A stretch of DNA of 64,000 nt from Streptomyces sp. NBC_01235 (GCF_035989285.1 NZ_CP108513.1:10912001-10976000); one strand, 5' to 3'; positions 18,249-27,012 are shown, numbered from the stretch's first letter. A program made the numbers and translations. Notes: generated by a model from the letters alone, not told the origin.

Positions 18249-19334
18249 ATGGCCACCAACGCCCTTGGACCACATCGGGACCCGTCCACGGTTGCTGTCG
18301 TCATGGCCGACGGGCTGCCGCTGCTGGAGATGGCCGTCCCCGGCCGGATCTTCGGGCTCCGCCTGGACCAGCCGGACCTGCCGCGCCACACCGTGCTGGC
18401 CGTCACCGTGGAGGACGCCTCGATCACCACCTCCGATGGCATCACCCTGGTGCCGCCCCACGGCATCGAGGCGATCGACCGCGCGGGCCTTGTCGTCGTG
18501 CCGACCTGGCACCAGCCTGGCAGCATCGCCCCACCTGAGCGGCTGCTGGCTGCGCTGCGTCAGGCCCACCGCGACGGAGCGGTCGTCGCTGGGCTGTGCC
18601 TCGGGGCCTTCGTCGTCGCAGCAGCCGGACTGCTCCAAGGGCGACGGGCGACGACCCACTGGGCGTACGCCGACGCCCTTGCCGCCACCTACCCGGATAT
18701 CACAGTGGACGGAGCAGCGCTGTACATCGACGAGGGCGCCGTACTCACCAGCGCCGGCAGCGCGGCCGGGATCGACGCATGCCTGCACCTGCTGCGGCGC
18801 GGCCACGGCGCCGCAGCCGCCGCCACCGTCGCCCGGGCACTGGTCGTTGCCCCCCACCGTACCGGCAACCAGGCGCAGTTCATCCCCGCACCGATACCCC
18901 CGGCGGCCCACGGCGACGCACTCGACGACGTCATCGCCCACACGCTGGCCAACCTCGCCCAGCCCGCCGACATCGACGCCCTTGCCCGGCGCGCCAATAT
19001 GAGCCGGCGCACCTTCGACCGGCGCTTTAGCGCCCGCACAGGTAGCCCGCCCCTGAAATGGCTGCTCACCCAACGGGTACTGCTCGCCCAGCACCTGCTG
19101 GAGTCCACTTCCCTGCCCGTCGACGTCGTCGCCCGCCGCACCGGCTTCAGTGACGCCGTCGCCCTGCGCCCCCACTTCCGCCGACTCGTGGGCATCCCCC
19201 CTCAGGCATACCGCCAGGCCTTCGCCGACTCCGGCGATCCGACGAAACCTGAACACCGCGTGCATGACACTTCCGTCTCTCAACGAGTTCGACCAGCTCT
19301 TCGACGGCCGCCTTACGGCTTGGCCGGCGATTGA
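18249..19334 (+). CDS. GlxA family transcriptional regulator (DJ-1/PfpI plus AraC helix-turn-helix)
   Basis: 361 residues from ATG 18249. The N-terminal DJ-1/PfpI-like domain starts STVAVVMADGLPLLEMAVPG and has the nucleophile elbow AGLCLGAFVVAAAGLL with its cysteine. The C-terminal AraC domain carries DIDALARRANMSRRTFDRRF and PVDVVARRTGFSDAVALRPH ending FRRLVGIPPQAYRQAF. The last ~35 residues are less typical and may extend into non-native sequence. It is divergent from the NTF2-like gene, its most likely target. Confidence 0.9.
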   Translation: MATNALGPHRDPSTVAVVMADGLPLLEMAVPGRIFGLRLDQPDLPRHTVLAVTVEDASITTSDGITLVPPHGIEAIDRAGLVVVPTWHQPGSIAPPERLLAALRQAHRDGAVVAGLCLGAFVVAAAGLLQGRRATTHWAYADALAATYPDITVDGAALYIDEGAVLTSAGSAAGIDACLHLLRRGHGAAAAATVARALVVAPHRTGNQAQFIPAPIPPAAHGDALDDVIAHTLANLAQPADIDALARRANMSRRTFDRRFSARTGSPPLKWLLTQRVLLAQHLLESTSLPVDVVARRTGFSDAVALRPHFRRLVGIPPQAYRQAFADSGDPTKPEHRVHDTSVSQRVRPALRRPPYGLAGD

Positions 19335-19679
19335 GATCGGGGCTGCTCGCCCGGCGCTTCGACTGGGCGTGGCGCGGGCGCCGGCCAGCAGCGCCGCGCC
19401 ACGCCACAACAGGCCGGCCGTGAGCCGGTTCGCCGCGTACCTCGTCTGTCAGCTGAGCCGCATCTCACCTCTGCGGTGGAGGCGGCACCGGAGCGGGACA
19501 GGGCACCTGCCCGTAGGAGAGGCGTGCGAGCCGGTTCCGGGCAGACATCGCGCGGGCCGACCACCTCCCGGGCCGGGGACGCGGTGGGTGACACCGCGCG
19601 TGCTGCCCTTGAGCCCGCAAGAGCGGCATTGTCACCGGCGCAAACGCCAGCCCCGACGTCCTGCGCCGCACCGTCCTCA
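19335..19679. other. No supported gene
   Basis: High-GC sequence with only arginine/proline-rich shadow frames. No repeats or promoters stand out. Confidence 0.5.
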
Positions 19680-19907
19680 GCCAGGCGTGAGCCGGCCGGG
19701 GCGGGAATCCGCGGCGCTCGATCCGCGCTCGTCCAGCCGGCCCGCGATCTCATCGGCCGTGAGCACGAGCGCGAAGCCCTTGCGCAGTACCGCGAGTTCC
19801 GGTTCCTGGCGGGATTCGTCGTCGGTGGCCGTGACGTCCGAGCCGAAAACGACCCGGTACCCGCGCTCATACGCCTGTCGGGCGGTGGTGCCAGTTTCGT
19901 GGCTCAT
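19680..19907 (-). pseudogene. C-terminal remnant of an isochorismatase-like hydrolase
   Basis: Read leftward from 19907: TTARQAYERGYRVVFGSDVT, ATDDESRQEPELAVLRKGFA and LVLTADEIAGRLDE. This is the last third of an isochorismatase-family protein (after the catalytic cysteine loop). The N-terminal domain is missing; the pentapeptide gene starts back to back on the other strand. Confidence 0.6.
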
Positions 19908-19912
19908 CACAT

Positions 19913-20535
19913 GTGTCCCAGAAGCACGAACGCTTGTTGCCCGACGCCGCCGGGCTCGGCCTGCAATCGGACTGCGGCAGCTGCTTCGGGCTGTGCTGTG
20001 TCGCACTGCCCTTCGCGGTCTCGGTGGACTTCGCGATCGACAAGGATGCCGGCCGGCCCTGCCCAAACCTGCAAGCGGACTTCCGCTGCGGCATCCATGC
20101 ACAGCTGCGGCAGCGGGGCTCTTCGGGCTGCACCGTCTTCGACTGCTTCGGCGCGGGACAGAAGGTCTCCCAGGTCACCTTCGGTGGACAGGACTGGCGG
20201 GTGGGCCCGCACACTGCCCGACAGATGTTCGATGAGTTCCCCGTCATGCGGCAGCTCCACGAGATCCTCTGGCACCTGACCGAAGCATTGACACTGATGC
20301 CGGCCCGTCCGATCCACGGCGAACTGCGCCGCGCGCTGGAGAAGACCGAACGCCTCACGGGCGGCAGCGCCCAGGAACTCACGCAGCCGGATGTGGCAGC
20401 ACACTGGGGCGCCGCCAACGCACTGCTGCTGCGCACAAGTGAACTGGTGCGGGCCAAGTCGCGGGCCGTAAGAAGGACCGCAGGGGAGCCGATCTCATCG
20501 GGGCCAATCTCCATGGCGCCAACTGGAGTGCTGCG
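19913..20535 (+). pseudogene. Pentapeptide-repeat family protein, frameshifted and truncated
   Basis: GTG 19913 opens a protein with a cysteine-rich N-terminal domain (SDCGSCFGLCCVALPFAVSV, FRCGIHAQLRQRGSSGCTVF, DCFGAGQKVSQVTFGG) and a helical middle ending ALLLRTSELVRA. Near 20460 the frame shifts and the continuation reads KKDRRGADLIGANLHGANW, the opening of A(D/N)LxG pentapeptide repeats. The repeats then stop after about three units at a joint near 20535. The cysteine cluster resembles metal-binding CxxC...C-type domains. Confidence 0.7.
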
Positions 20536-20558
20536 GGCGGAGGCTTGCGACGGACAGG

Positions 20559-20970
20559 ATGAGAAGTTTGTTCGAAGCCGCCGCCGCCGCTGACCCGCGG
20601 CTGAGCCGCAAGCTGTTCATTGACCTCCTCGGCCTCCCGCCGGAAGGTGCAGACGACGGCTACTGCTCAAGCGAGAGCATCCCGGGCAGCAAGCACTTCG
20701 GCGTGTGGCCGCTCTCGCAGGCAGCCGAGGCCCTTTGGCACGTCGACGTGGCCCGCCGACCGGGTGGTCCCGCAAGCATCGGTCGAGGTCGAGGTCGAGG
20801 TCGAGGTCGAGGTCGAGGTCGAGGTCGGGGACGCAGACGCCGTCGCCGCCGCCGTCGCAGCCGCTGGCGGCGAACTTGAGCGCGCGGGCTTCGAACTGCT
20901 GCACCCGGCCCGTACTGAGCCGTGGGGTCAGACAGTGACCCGGCTTCTCACGGACGAGGTGGTCACGCGG
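20559..20970 (+). pseudogene. VOC (glyoxalase-like) protein, frameshifted, with a coding microsatellite
   Basis: The first frame reads LFEAAAAADPRLSRKLFIDL then IPGSKHFGVWPLSQAAEAL. After a shift near 20740 it reads FGTSTWPADRVVPQAS, a run of alternating Val-Glu, then ADAVAAAVAAAGGELERAGF and LLHPARTEPWGQTVTRLLTD. This order (GxKHFGVWPL ... WPADRxVPQAxxE ... RTEPWGQTVTRLL) is that of VOC-superfamily glyoxalase/bleomycin-resistance-like proteins. The Val-Glu run is a GGTCGA repeat expansion at the strand that normally carries a metal-ligand glutamate. Confidence 0.7.
20781..20828 (+). repeat. GGTCGA hexanucleotide microsatellite (seven full copies)
   Basis: Seven perfect tandem GGTCGA units followed by a partial, imperfect eighth. 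Being six bases long, each unit adds one Val-Glu pair without shifting frame, so the tract can vary by slippage while leaving the frame intact. Confidence 0.95.
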
Positions 20971-21032
20971 TACGCAGGGTTCGCCGCCCACTGCCGTCGT
21001 GTGGGTTTGGGGGTGACGGTGTGCGGCATGGG

Positions 21033-21884
21033 TTACGCCGAGGGTCCGGTCAGCTGCGCGGCGATGATGACGTTGCCGTGCAGATCGGCAAAGTGCAGGG
21101 ACCGGCTGTCGCTGTCCTCCCGCTCGTTCCAGACCCGCACGCCGTGGTCGCGCAGTTGCTCGCTGACCTGGTCCAGGTCTGCGGTGTACAGGACGAGCAG
21201 GGGCTGGCCGCCGCACTGCCGGCCAATCAGTTCGCGCTCCCGGTCCGTGGTGGCCGTCATCAGCCACAGGCCGACCGGTTCCTGGCCGGGCAGGCCGAGG
21301 TGCAGGTAGCGGTAGTCGCCGGTGGTCTGGTCATGCAGGACGGTGAAGCCCAGGACACCTCGGTAGAAGGCCAGGGCCGCATCGGTATCAGCGACCAGCA
21401 CCACCACACGGCCCAGCACGGAGAACAGGTCCTTCTCGGTGGAACGAGCCATGGGAGGAGTGCAGACGAAGCTGATCCCGGCTTCGGCGATCTTGATGTC
21501 ATCGCTCCAGTGGCCGCCGGAGACACCGATGCCGCCGACGGTGTGGCCGTCGATGTTGATGGGGATGCCGCCGCCGAAGGGGACCAGGCGGTCGATGCCG
21601 GTGGGGGCGCCCATGGTCAGCGGAGCATCGTCCTTGATGAACTCGTGCCACTGGTTGGTGGGCATGCCGGACACGGCCGCGGCGTACGCCTTGTCCTGGG
21701 CAATCTGGATGGTCAGCAGCGCGGTGCCGTCCATGCGGGCGAACGCGCTCATGTGACCTGCGGCATCGACGACGGCGACGGTGAACTTCTGGTCGGTCTG
21801 CTCGGCGGCCTCGATGGCCGCGTTGACGATCGCGCGAGCCGTGGCGTTGGTGATGGTGGGAACGTGCTGGACAGTGCTGTTCAT
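21033..21884 (-). CDS. GlcG/HbpS-like (DUF336) - VOC fusion protein
   Basis: 283 residues and two domains. Residues 1-145 are a GlcG/HbpS-type domain (DQKFTVAVVDAAGHMSAFAR, DKAYAAAVSGMPTNQ, PFGGGIPINIDGHTVGGIGV, GISFVC); members bind haem or small ligands and in Streptomyces HbpS senses redox state and haem. Residues 155-283 are a VOC domain (VLGRVVVLVADTDAALAFYR, GDYRYLHLGLPGQEPVGLWL, SLHFADLHGNVIIAAQL) whose candidate metal ligands are His and Glu/Asp residues. The frame is continuous with a short linker. Such a fusion suggests a ligand-sensing domain attached to an enzyme or binding domain. A single ATG start is at 21884. Confidence 0.85.
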   Translation of the reverse strand: MNSTVQHVPTITNATARAIVNAAIEAAEQTDQKFTVAVVDAAGHMSAFARMDGTALLTIQIAQDKAYAAAVSGMPTNQWHEFIKDDAPLTMGAPTGIDRLVPFGGGIPINIDGHTVGGIGVSGGHWSDDIKIAEAGISFVCTPPMARSTEKDLFSVLGRVVVLVADTDAALAFYRGVLGFTVLHDQTTGDYRYLHLGLPGQEPVGLWLMTATTDRERELIGRQCGGQPLLVLYTADLDQVSEQLRDHGVRVWNEREDSDSRSLHFADLHGNVIIAAQLTGPSA

Positions 21885-21948
21885 GGCAGTGCTCTTTGGA
21901 TGTCTCTGTGGTGAACGGGGCTGTTGGGATGGTGGATTGACGGGCCGG

Positions 21949-22125
21949 TCAGCGGGTGACCGGCGCGGGCTCGGGCCGGTCGGGGGCGGGTGCAGTGGTG
22001 CGCCGCTCGGCCCTGGTGGGGATGACGAAGGCGGCGATCAAGGGGAAGACGGCCGCTGCCACGAAGGCGGCGGAGTATCCGCCGTTGGAGATCACTACGG
22101 CCATGACCGGCGGCGTGGCGGCGGT
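21949..22125 (-). pseudogene. C-terminal end of an MFS transporter
   Basis: About 58 residues read leftward: MAVVISNGGYSAAFVAAAVF, then PLIAAFVIPTRAERR and a polar tail ending PEPAPVTR. This is a last transmembrane helix plus cytoplasmic tail typical of major facilitator exporters. It lies 65 bases downstream of the GlcG-VOC fusion and in the same direction, so it may once have been co-transcribed. The rest was removed by the IS remnants at 22190-22370. Confidence 0.55.
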
Positions 22126-22189
22126 AACTGAGGGGCCACGAAGTTTCCGGACAGGGACCCAATAGGGTAGTCCTGAACAGGAAACGAGG

Positions 22190-22262
22190 AAGAAGTGGCG
22201 CCGCCCAGTACTCGCCGGAGTTCCGCGAGGAAGCCGTCCAGATCGCGTTGAGGTCGAGCAAG
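22190..22262 (+). mobile_element. IS3-family OrfA N-terminal remnant
   Basis: Reads QYSPEFREEAVQIALRSSKP, the conserved N-terminus of IS3-family OrfA, preceded by GTGGCGCCGCCC with a frameshift. It is cut off after about 25 codons. Confidence 0.65.
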
Positions 22263-22370
22263 CCGTCGTCGACCGGCTGAACTTCAGCGGCGCCATCATC
22301 CAGACCGGCACCGAGTCCTACCGTCTCGTCCACACGAAGGCCCAGGCCGAACAGACCCAGGCCGGCTAAC
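22256..22370 (+). mobile_element. IS21 istB C-terminal remnant
   Basis: Frame reading VVDRLNFSGAIIQTGTESYR then LVHTKAQAEQTQAG and stop, the C-terminus of the IstB AAA+ transposition helper. It is joined almost base-to-base to the IS3 piece. A related C-terminus occurs at 38519-38770 on the other strand. Confidence 0.6.
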
Positions 22371-22474
22371 CGGCGCCACGCGGGAGGCCCCAGCGAGTGC
22401 ACACGTTCGCGTCACCCTTCGCGCTGCAGCAGCCCTGGGTGGATGCTCTTGAACCGGGGCAGGTTGTGGCCTGG

Positions 22475-23101
22475 TCAGGCAACCGGTGCAACATCTCGGG
22501 CGACGAGGGTGGCAGCGAGGGCGATGAACAGAACGGCGGACAGGGCGGTGACCAGGCTCTGGCTGCGAGTGCCCAGGCGGCGGCCGGAGTGTGCAACGGC
22601 GAGAGCGAAGACGGCTTCCAACCCGGAGGCGACGAGGAACCAGGTGATGGTGAACAAGGTCAGGCCGGTCCAGCCGGCCAGGTGCCGGGCCTGCATCATC
22701 GTGGGTGTGCCGGTCGCGAGCCAGAAGGTCCACGTGAGCGGATTGGCGAGGTTGGCGGTGACCCCTTTCCAGAACGCCCATGAATCGTTCACGGCAGGGA
22801 TGGCCTGTCCGCGCCAGAGGCGGCGTGCATCGCGAACGGCGGATGCGGCGAGGTAGAGGAAGCAGAGCGCTCCCGCCAGGCCGACCCAGAGAGATGCCTC
22901 GGCGATGGCCGTGATGATCCAGGCGAAGGCCAGGGCCGGCATGAGCAGGATCAGGTCGGCCGTGGCGGAGCCGAGGATGACGCGCAGGGCAGCGGCGAAG
23001 CCGCGGGACGCGGCGGTCTGGAGGATGGTGACGAAGATCGGGCCGACGGACAGCGCCGCGCCGGCGCCCAGCAGGGCGCCGAGCCAGAGCACCTGGATCA
23101 T
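22475..23101 (-). CDS. LysE/RhtB family amino-acid exporter
   Basis: 208 residues with six hydrophobic helices. The start, MIQVLWLGALLGAGAALSVG with PIFVTILQTAASRGF, is the diagnostic first helix of LysE-type translocators, and LLMPALAFAWIITAIAEASL and ANLANPLTWTFWLAT follow. Members export amino acids or derivatives. ATG 23101 overlaps the stop of the upstream Lrp-type gene by four bases, so the two are translationally coupled. Confidence 0.9.
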   Translation of the reverse strand: MIQVLWLGALLGAGAALSVGPIFVTILQTAASRGFAAALRVILGSATADLILLMPALAFAWIITAIAEASLWVGLAGALCFLYLAASAVRDARRLWRGQAIPAVNDSWAFWKGVTANLANPLTWTFWLATGTPTMMQARHLAGWTGLTLFTITWFLVASGLEAVFALAVAHSGRRLGTRSQSLVTALSAVLFIALAATLVARDVAPVA

Positions 23102-23610
23102 GACGGGTTTTCCTTGCTTCCGGGTGGTTGGGGTCTGGTGAGGTGCGCACTGGCGGTGGGTTCCTTGATGGTCTCCAGGGCGATGGAGGTCACCGTTCGG
23201 GTGACACCGGGGATGGCCCGGATACGTGCCAGCAGGCGGCGCAGCGATTGCGGTGAAGCGGTACGGATCTTCAGTACGTAGCTGTCCTCGCCGTCGACGT
23301 CGTGGCATTCGAGGATCTGAGCCTCGTCGCGGACGAACGTCTCGAAGGGCTCTTGCTCGGTCTCGTCGGCGTAGGTGCCCACGCGCATGTGCGCGACGAG
23401 ATCTTGCTGGAGAGCGTGAGGGTCGATGAGCGTGGTGTAACCGCGAATGATGCCCTCGCGCTCCATTCGCCTGACTCGGGAGTAGACGGAGGGACCCGTC
23501 AGCCCGACGGTCTTGCCGATGGCGGCATGAGTCGCCCGCCCGTCCGCTTGAAGGATCTTGAGGATCTTGAGGTCGACGTGATCAAGCCCCAGCGACACGT
23601 CTTCGTTCAA
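23098..23610 (-). CDS. Lrp/AsnC family transcriptional regulator
   Basis: 170 residues. The N-terminal helix-turn-helix is DLKILKILQADGRATHAAIG ... LTGPSVYSRVRRMEREGIIR; the C-terminal RAM (AsnC ligand-binding) domain includes DGEDSYVLKIRTASPQSLRR and IPGVTRTVTSIALETIKE. First gene of a two-gene unit with the LysE exporter, the classic arrangement in which an Lrp-type sensor induces an exporter when its amino acid accumulates. The sequence upstream (23611-23640) is AT-rich, a likely promoter. Confidence 0.92.
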   Translation of the reverse strand: MNEDVSLGLDHVDLKILKILQADGRATHAAIGKTVGLTGPSVYSRVRRMEREGIIRGYTTLIDPHALQQDLVAHMRVGTYADETEQEPFETFVRDEAQILECHDVDGEDSYVLKIRTASPQSLRRLLARIRAIPGVTRTVTSIALETIKEPTASAHLTRPQPPGSKENPS

Positions 23611-23664
23611 TGTTCACCACCTAGGCTAACGATTCTTAGGTGTGAGGATAGAGTGCTTCATGGA

Positions 23665-24296
23665 TACGTTGTCAATGTGGGTGTTCCTTGATCGACTCGG
23701 CGCGTTTGACCGTCTTGCCGACGTCGTGGTGTCTGGCCCGGTATTTGTTCTTCGAGACGGCAGGCCGTCCCCGACCCTGGCCGGGACGGTTTCGGTGCGG
23801 CCGCTGGACGGGCCGTGGTCGCGCGGACGTTGCGAAAGTCCCGCCGCACCCGGGCGGGGGTGAGTCGGCGGGGTTCGGCCGATCGTTGCAGGGGGCGGCG
23901 AAGGTCCTCGGTGAGGGGTCGGGCCAGGTGGAGCTGGGTGTGGGCAGCGATGATGAGCCAGGTCCACAGGTCGGCGGTGTCCGCGTGACGGACCTTCGGA
24001 GCGGTCCGGTCGAGGCTCTGTTTCATGAGCCGGAAGGTGTGCTCAAGATCGAATCTGCGGAGGAGCGACTGCCACCAGCGGTCCACGTCCGCCGGTGTGG
24101 CGGCGGTGGCCGAGCACCACAGCCAGACCGGTTTCGGGTCGCGGTCGCCCGGCAGACGCTCGACCTTCAGCCGGATCAACGTGCCGTGCAGGATGGGAAG
24201 TTCCTCTTCCGTGCGGTCCAGCCAGGGGCCGCAATGGGTGAGTCGGGGGTGCATCCGATCCCAGGCTCTGGCCTCGGCCTTGCCGTAGGGCGCGGG
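23665..24296 (-). pseudogene. NF041680-like transposase, C-terminal half (copy 2)
   Basis: Read leftward: AEARAWDRMHPRLTHCGPWL, LHGTLIRLKVERLPGDRDPK, DRWWQSLLRRFDLEHTFRLM and TADLWTWLIIAAHTQLHLAR. It is clearly homologous to but diverged from the copy at 16437-17664. The N-terminal half, including the first catalytic Asp region, is missing; it is joined at about 24296 to a recombinase remnant. Confidence 0.8.
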
Positions 24297-24490
24297 CGGT
24301 GGTCAGGCGGGGCAGGTGGACGCTGGAGCGGCGGGCGTTGGGACAGGTCAGGCACATGGTCAGCAGCGGCAGGGGCCGCCCCGTGTGCTGGGCCCGCTTC
24401 GCGCGGAGGGCGGAGGAGGGCTGGTAGAAGCAGTCATTGAGGACGCCGGGGTGTAGGTCTCGTCAGGTGCTGGAGCATGGTGCGCAGCCG
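24297..24490 (-). pseudogene. C-terminal remnant of a large site-specific recombinase
   Basis: Read leftward: NDCFYQPSSALRAKRAQHTG, RPLPLLTMCLTCPNARRSSV and HLPRLTTAR. The GRPLPLLxMCLxCPNARRxxVHLPRL signature ends the large zinc-ribbon/tyrosine recombinases found in the integrase - XRE - recombinase trio, such as the one starting at 62181. It is therefore a relic of a second element of that type. Confidence 0.55.
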
Positions 24491-24674
24491 GGCGGGGCTG
24501 GCAGTGATGCCGGGCAGGTCGCCCAGTGGCTCTGCTGCATAGGTCGACCCGTAATTGATCCGGTGCCGTTTGGCCGTTGGGCATTCTCGCGAGGGATGGA
24601 ACGCGCAGGGTGTCGTCGCTTCTCGGAGCTGACCCGCAGGCTATTCCGGGGATCGCGAGGATCGCATTCGTTAC

Positions 24675-24709
24675 CAAAACAGAACCCGGAAGCCCTTCCG
24701 GAAGTTTTG
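24675..24709 (+). promoter_or_regulatory. Hairpin upstream of the methyltransferase
   Basis: Nested inverted repeats CAAAAC...GTTTTG and CCGGAA-GCCC-TTCCGG form a stable stem followed by a T-rich stretch, 33 bases before the methyltransferase start in locally AT-rich DNA. It could be a terminator for upstream transcription or a leader/attenuator element. Confidence 0.5.
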
Positions 24710-24741
24710 CTTTTGTGATATTCTGTTAATTTATTGGGCTA

Positions 24742-25626
24742 ATGTCCGGCATCATGATGAACAAGGGACAACCCAGCCAGACAGCTCTCATGTCGGCCGC
24801 AGCGCGCGCGGCACACCTCCTCGTCGACGAGACTCCCTCGATCTTCGCCGACACCCTGGCGCAGACCTTCCTGGGGGAGCGTGCTGAAGAACTCCTTGGC
24901 TACCACCGGTCCTATGGTGGGCACCCAGTCCTGTCCGGCGCGCGGACGACGGCCGTTACCCGCAGCCGCTACACCGAGGACCGGATGGCCGAGCTGGCCG
25001 GCCGGGGCGTCGACCAATACGTGATCCTCGGTGCGGGGCTGGACTCCTTCGCTTACCGGTCGGAACTGGCCGACGGCGTACGGGTGTTCGAGGTGGACAA
25101 GCCGACGATCCAGCACTGGAAGCGGGCGCTGCTGGTTGAGACGGGGACGGCGGTGCCACGGTCCGCCTTCTTCGTCCCGGTCGACTTCGAGAAGGAGTCC
25201 GCCCGGTCACTTACCGATCACCTCGTGCGGGCCGGCTTTGATCCGGGCCGACCCGCGCTGGTCAGCTGGCTCGGGGTCACGATGTACCTGACCCCGGAAG
25301 CGATCAGGCAGACCCTGGCCGTCATCAGCGGCTTCGCACCCGGCACAGAGCTCATCGTGGAGCACCTCCTCCCGGCCGGACTCCGCGACGAGGCAGGTCA
25401 GTCGTATGCGGAGCTGGTTATGGCAGCGGCGGCCGAGCAGGGCGAGCCCTGGCAAACGTTCCTCAGCATCGAGCAGATGGACGCCCTCCTGCTTGAGCAC
25501 CGGCTCCAGCCGATCGAGTACGCCCGGCAACGAGAGACGATCGACCCTGCGGAGTGGGAACGTACCGACACGCTCCGCCCGTTCGAGTTGTCCGTCCTCG
25601 CCCGTGCGAGTGTCCCCACCCGCTAG
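24742..25626 (+). CDS. Class I SAM-dependent methyltransferase (TIGR00027 / leucine carboxyl methyltransferase-like)
   Basis: 294 residues. The family pattern is clear: ARAAHLLVDETPSIFADTLA at the N-terminus, VTRSRYTEDRMAELAGRGVD, then the SAM-binding motif QYVILGAGLDSFAYR, acidic end of strand two VRVFEVDKPTIQHWKR, and SWLGVTMYLTPEAIRQTLAV. Members methylate small molecules or are orphan enzymes often linked to secondary metabolism. Start ATG 24742 is used, but ATG codons at 24754 and 24757 are also possible; none has a good ribosome binding site. The flanking IS debris and AT-rich leader suggest an acquired gene. Confidence 0.88.
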   Translation: MSGIMMNKGQPSQTALMSAAARAAHLLVDETPSIFADTLAQTFLGERAEELLGYHRSYGGHPVLSGARTTAVTRSRYTEDRMAELAGRGVDQYVILGAGLDSFAYRSELADGVRVFEVDKPTIQHWKRALLVETGTAVPRSAFFVPVDFEKESARSLTDHLVRAGFDPGRPALVSWLGVTMYLTPEAIRQTLAVISGFAPGTELIVEHLLPAGLRDEAGQSYAELVMAAAAEQGEPWQTFLSIEQMDALLLEHRLQPIEYARQRETIDPAEWERTDTLRPFELSVLARASVPTR

Positions 25627-25639
25627 CGGTGGTTTGTTA

Positions 25640-26390
25640 GGCCGGGACGTAGAGGTTCAGGGGTCTGCCGGTGCCGACGGTGTTGATCAGTTCTTGTAGT
25701 GCTGTGGGCAGTGGCTCCGTCGTCCAGGCCCGCCAGTAGCGTTGCGGCGTGGCCCAGGGCATCAGCCAGCCACGGGCGGCGCGGACGGCCTGGGGCCAGC
25801 AGGCCGGTCGGGGCTGCTGGGACCCGGGTTCTCCCCCTCTCTACCGGTCCTGACGGTGCGTCGGGCTCGGGTGGTGGGCCGACCGGAGCGGGCGGTGGTG
25901 GGCTGGGGGTGAACCAGGTGTTCCAGCAGAAGCTGAACGCGCAGTTGACGAGGGTCTGGTGGTGGCGGATCGCGATGTCGGGGCGGGCCTGGAAGTCGGC
26001 CCAGCCGAGTTCGTCCTTGATCTGCTTGTAGCTCTGCTCGACCCAGTGCCGCAGCCCGTAGAGCCGTACCACTTCGGTGAGATCAGCGGCTGGGTAGCGG
26101 CTGTGTGCTCACGGGGTGATCCGGGCCGGGGCAGGTTGGTGGCCAGGTACCAGGTGGACGTTTCGGGCAGGGTGGCCGGGTCGGTGGTGACCACGACGAG
26201 CCGGATCGCGCCGTTGGGTCCCCACCAGCCCGGCTGGGCATCGGCGGCCCACCAGGTCGCGGTGCGTCCGTTGCGGAAGTTGCGGGTCACCGGCTGCCAG
26301 TCGCCGTGCTGTTCGGGGCCGTACCAGACCAGTTCGCGAGCGGCATCGACGGGCCGGAAGGCGTCCTTGTACTGCCAGGTGCGCGGCTGT
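25640..26390 (-). pseudogene. IS701-family transposase, C-terminal half
   Basis: Frames read leftward include QYKDAFRPVDAARELVWYGP, TRNFRNGRTATWWAADAQPG, WYLATNLPRPGSPREHTAAT, then after a shift near 26080 VVRLYGLRHWVEQSYKQIKD and ELGWADFQARPDIAIRHHQT ending CWNTWF. This is the IS701-type DDE core and C-terminus. Its 5' part is replaced at about 26390 by the start of an IS256 transposase, a hybrid joint. Confidence 0.75.
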
Positions 26391-26859
26391 GGTCCAGGGG
26401 CCGGCCGCGGAAGATGGTGAGCTGTTCGTCCAGGTCACCGCAGATCCGTGAGACCTCGCTCTTGGAGATGCCGCTGTCCGCGCCGAGCGCCTTGACCAGG
26501 TCGTCGACCGAGCGGGTGGACACCCCGTGCACGTACGCCTCCATGATGACCGCGTACAGAGCCTCGTCGATGCGGCGCCGCCGTTCCAGCAGGCTGGGGA
26601 AGAAACTGCCGCTGCGCAGTTTCGGTATCGCCAGGTCCAGGTCGCCGGTCTGGGTGGCCAGGGTCTTCTCCCGATGGTCGTTGCGGAAGGTGGTGCGGGC
26701 GTCGGTGTGCTCGTTCCACTGGGCGCTGATCCGGCCGCTGAGCTCGGCCTCGATCAGCTCTTGCAGCATGCGCTCGGCGACGTTGCGGACGAGCTCGATC
26801 CCGTCCGCCGTGCGTAGTGACTCCAACAGGCGTTGTAGGTCAGACTGGGACAAGGCCAT
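26391..26859 (-). pseudogene. IS256-family transposase, N-terminal part
   Basis: ATG 26859 starts MALSQSDLQRLLESLRTADG, followed by VAERMLQELIEAELSGRISA, LDLAIPKLRSGSFFPSLLER and EAYVHGVSTRSVDDLVKALG, all hallmark IS256 (mutator-type) segments. It stops just after FRGRPLDHS, where the family continues into the first catalytic Asp. The DDE domain is missing. Confidence 0.8.
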
Positions 26860-26980
26860 CGGGCACCTCCCGGGTTGAACTGGCCGTTCACCAGGGAGAT
26901 TTGCACGGTGGCCTGCCCTATGCGCAGGGAGCGGAGACCGTCACCGGATGCATGCCCCGGGCATCCGCCCGCGCACACCC

Positions 26981-27012
26981 GGGTGCTCGTGCTGGTCGTG
27001 GGCGGCAGTCTG
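26981..27012 (+). repeat. Dispersed 32-bp repeat, copy A
   Basis: Begins GGGTGCTCGTGCTGGTCGTG and ends GGCGGCAGTCTG. A near-perfect inverted copy lies at 28965-28996 and a partial direct copy at 27484-27506. Copies A and C bracket the VOC gene, suggesting that a piece of a mobile element end was duplicated around it. Confidence 0.75.
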
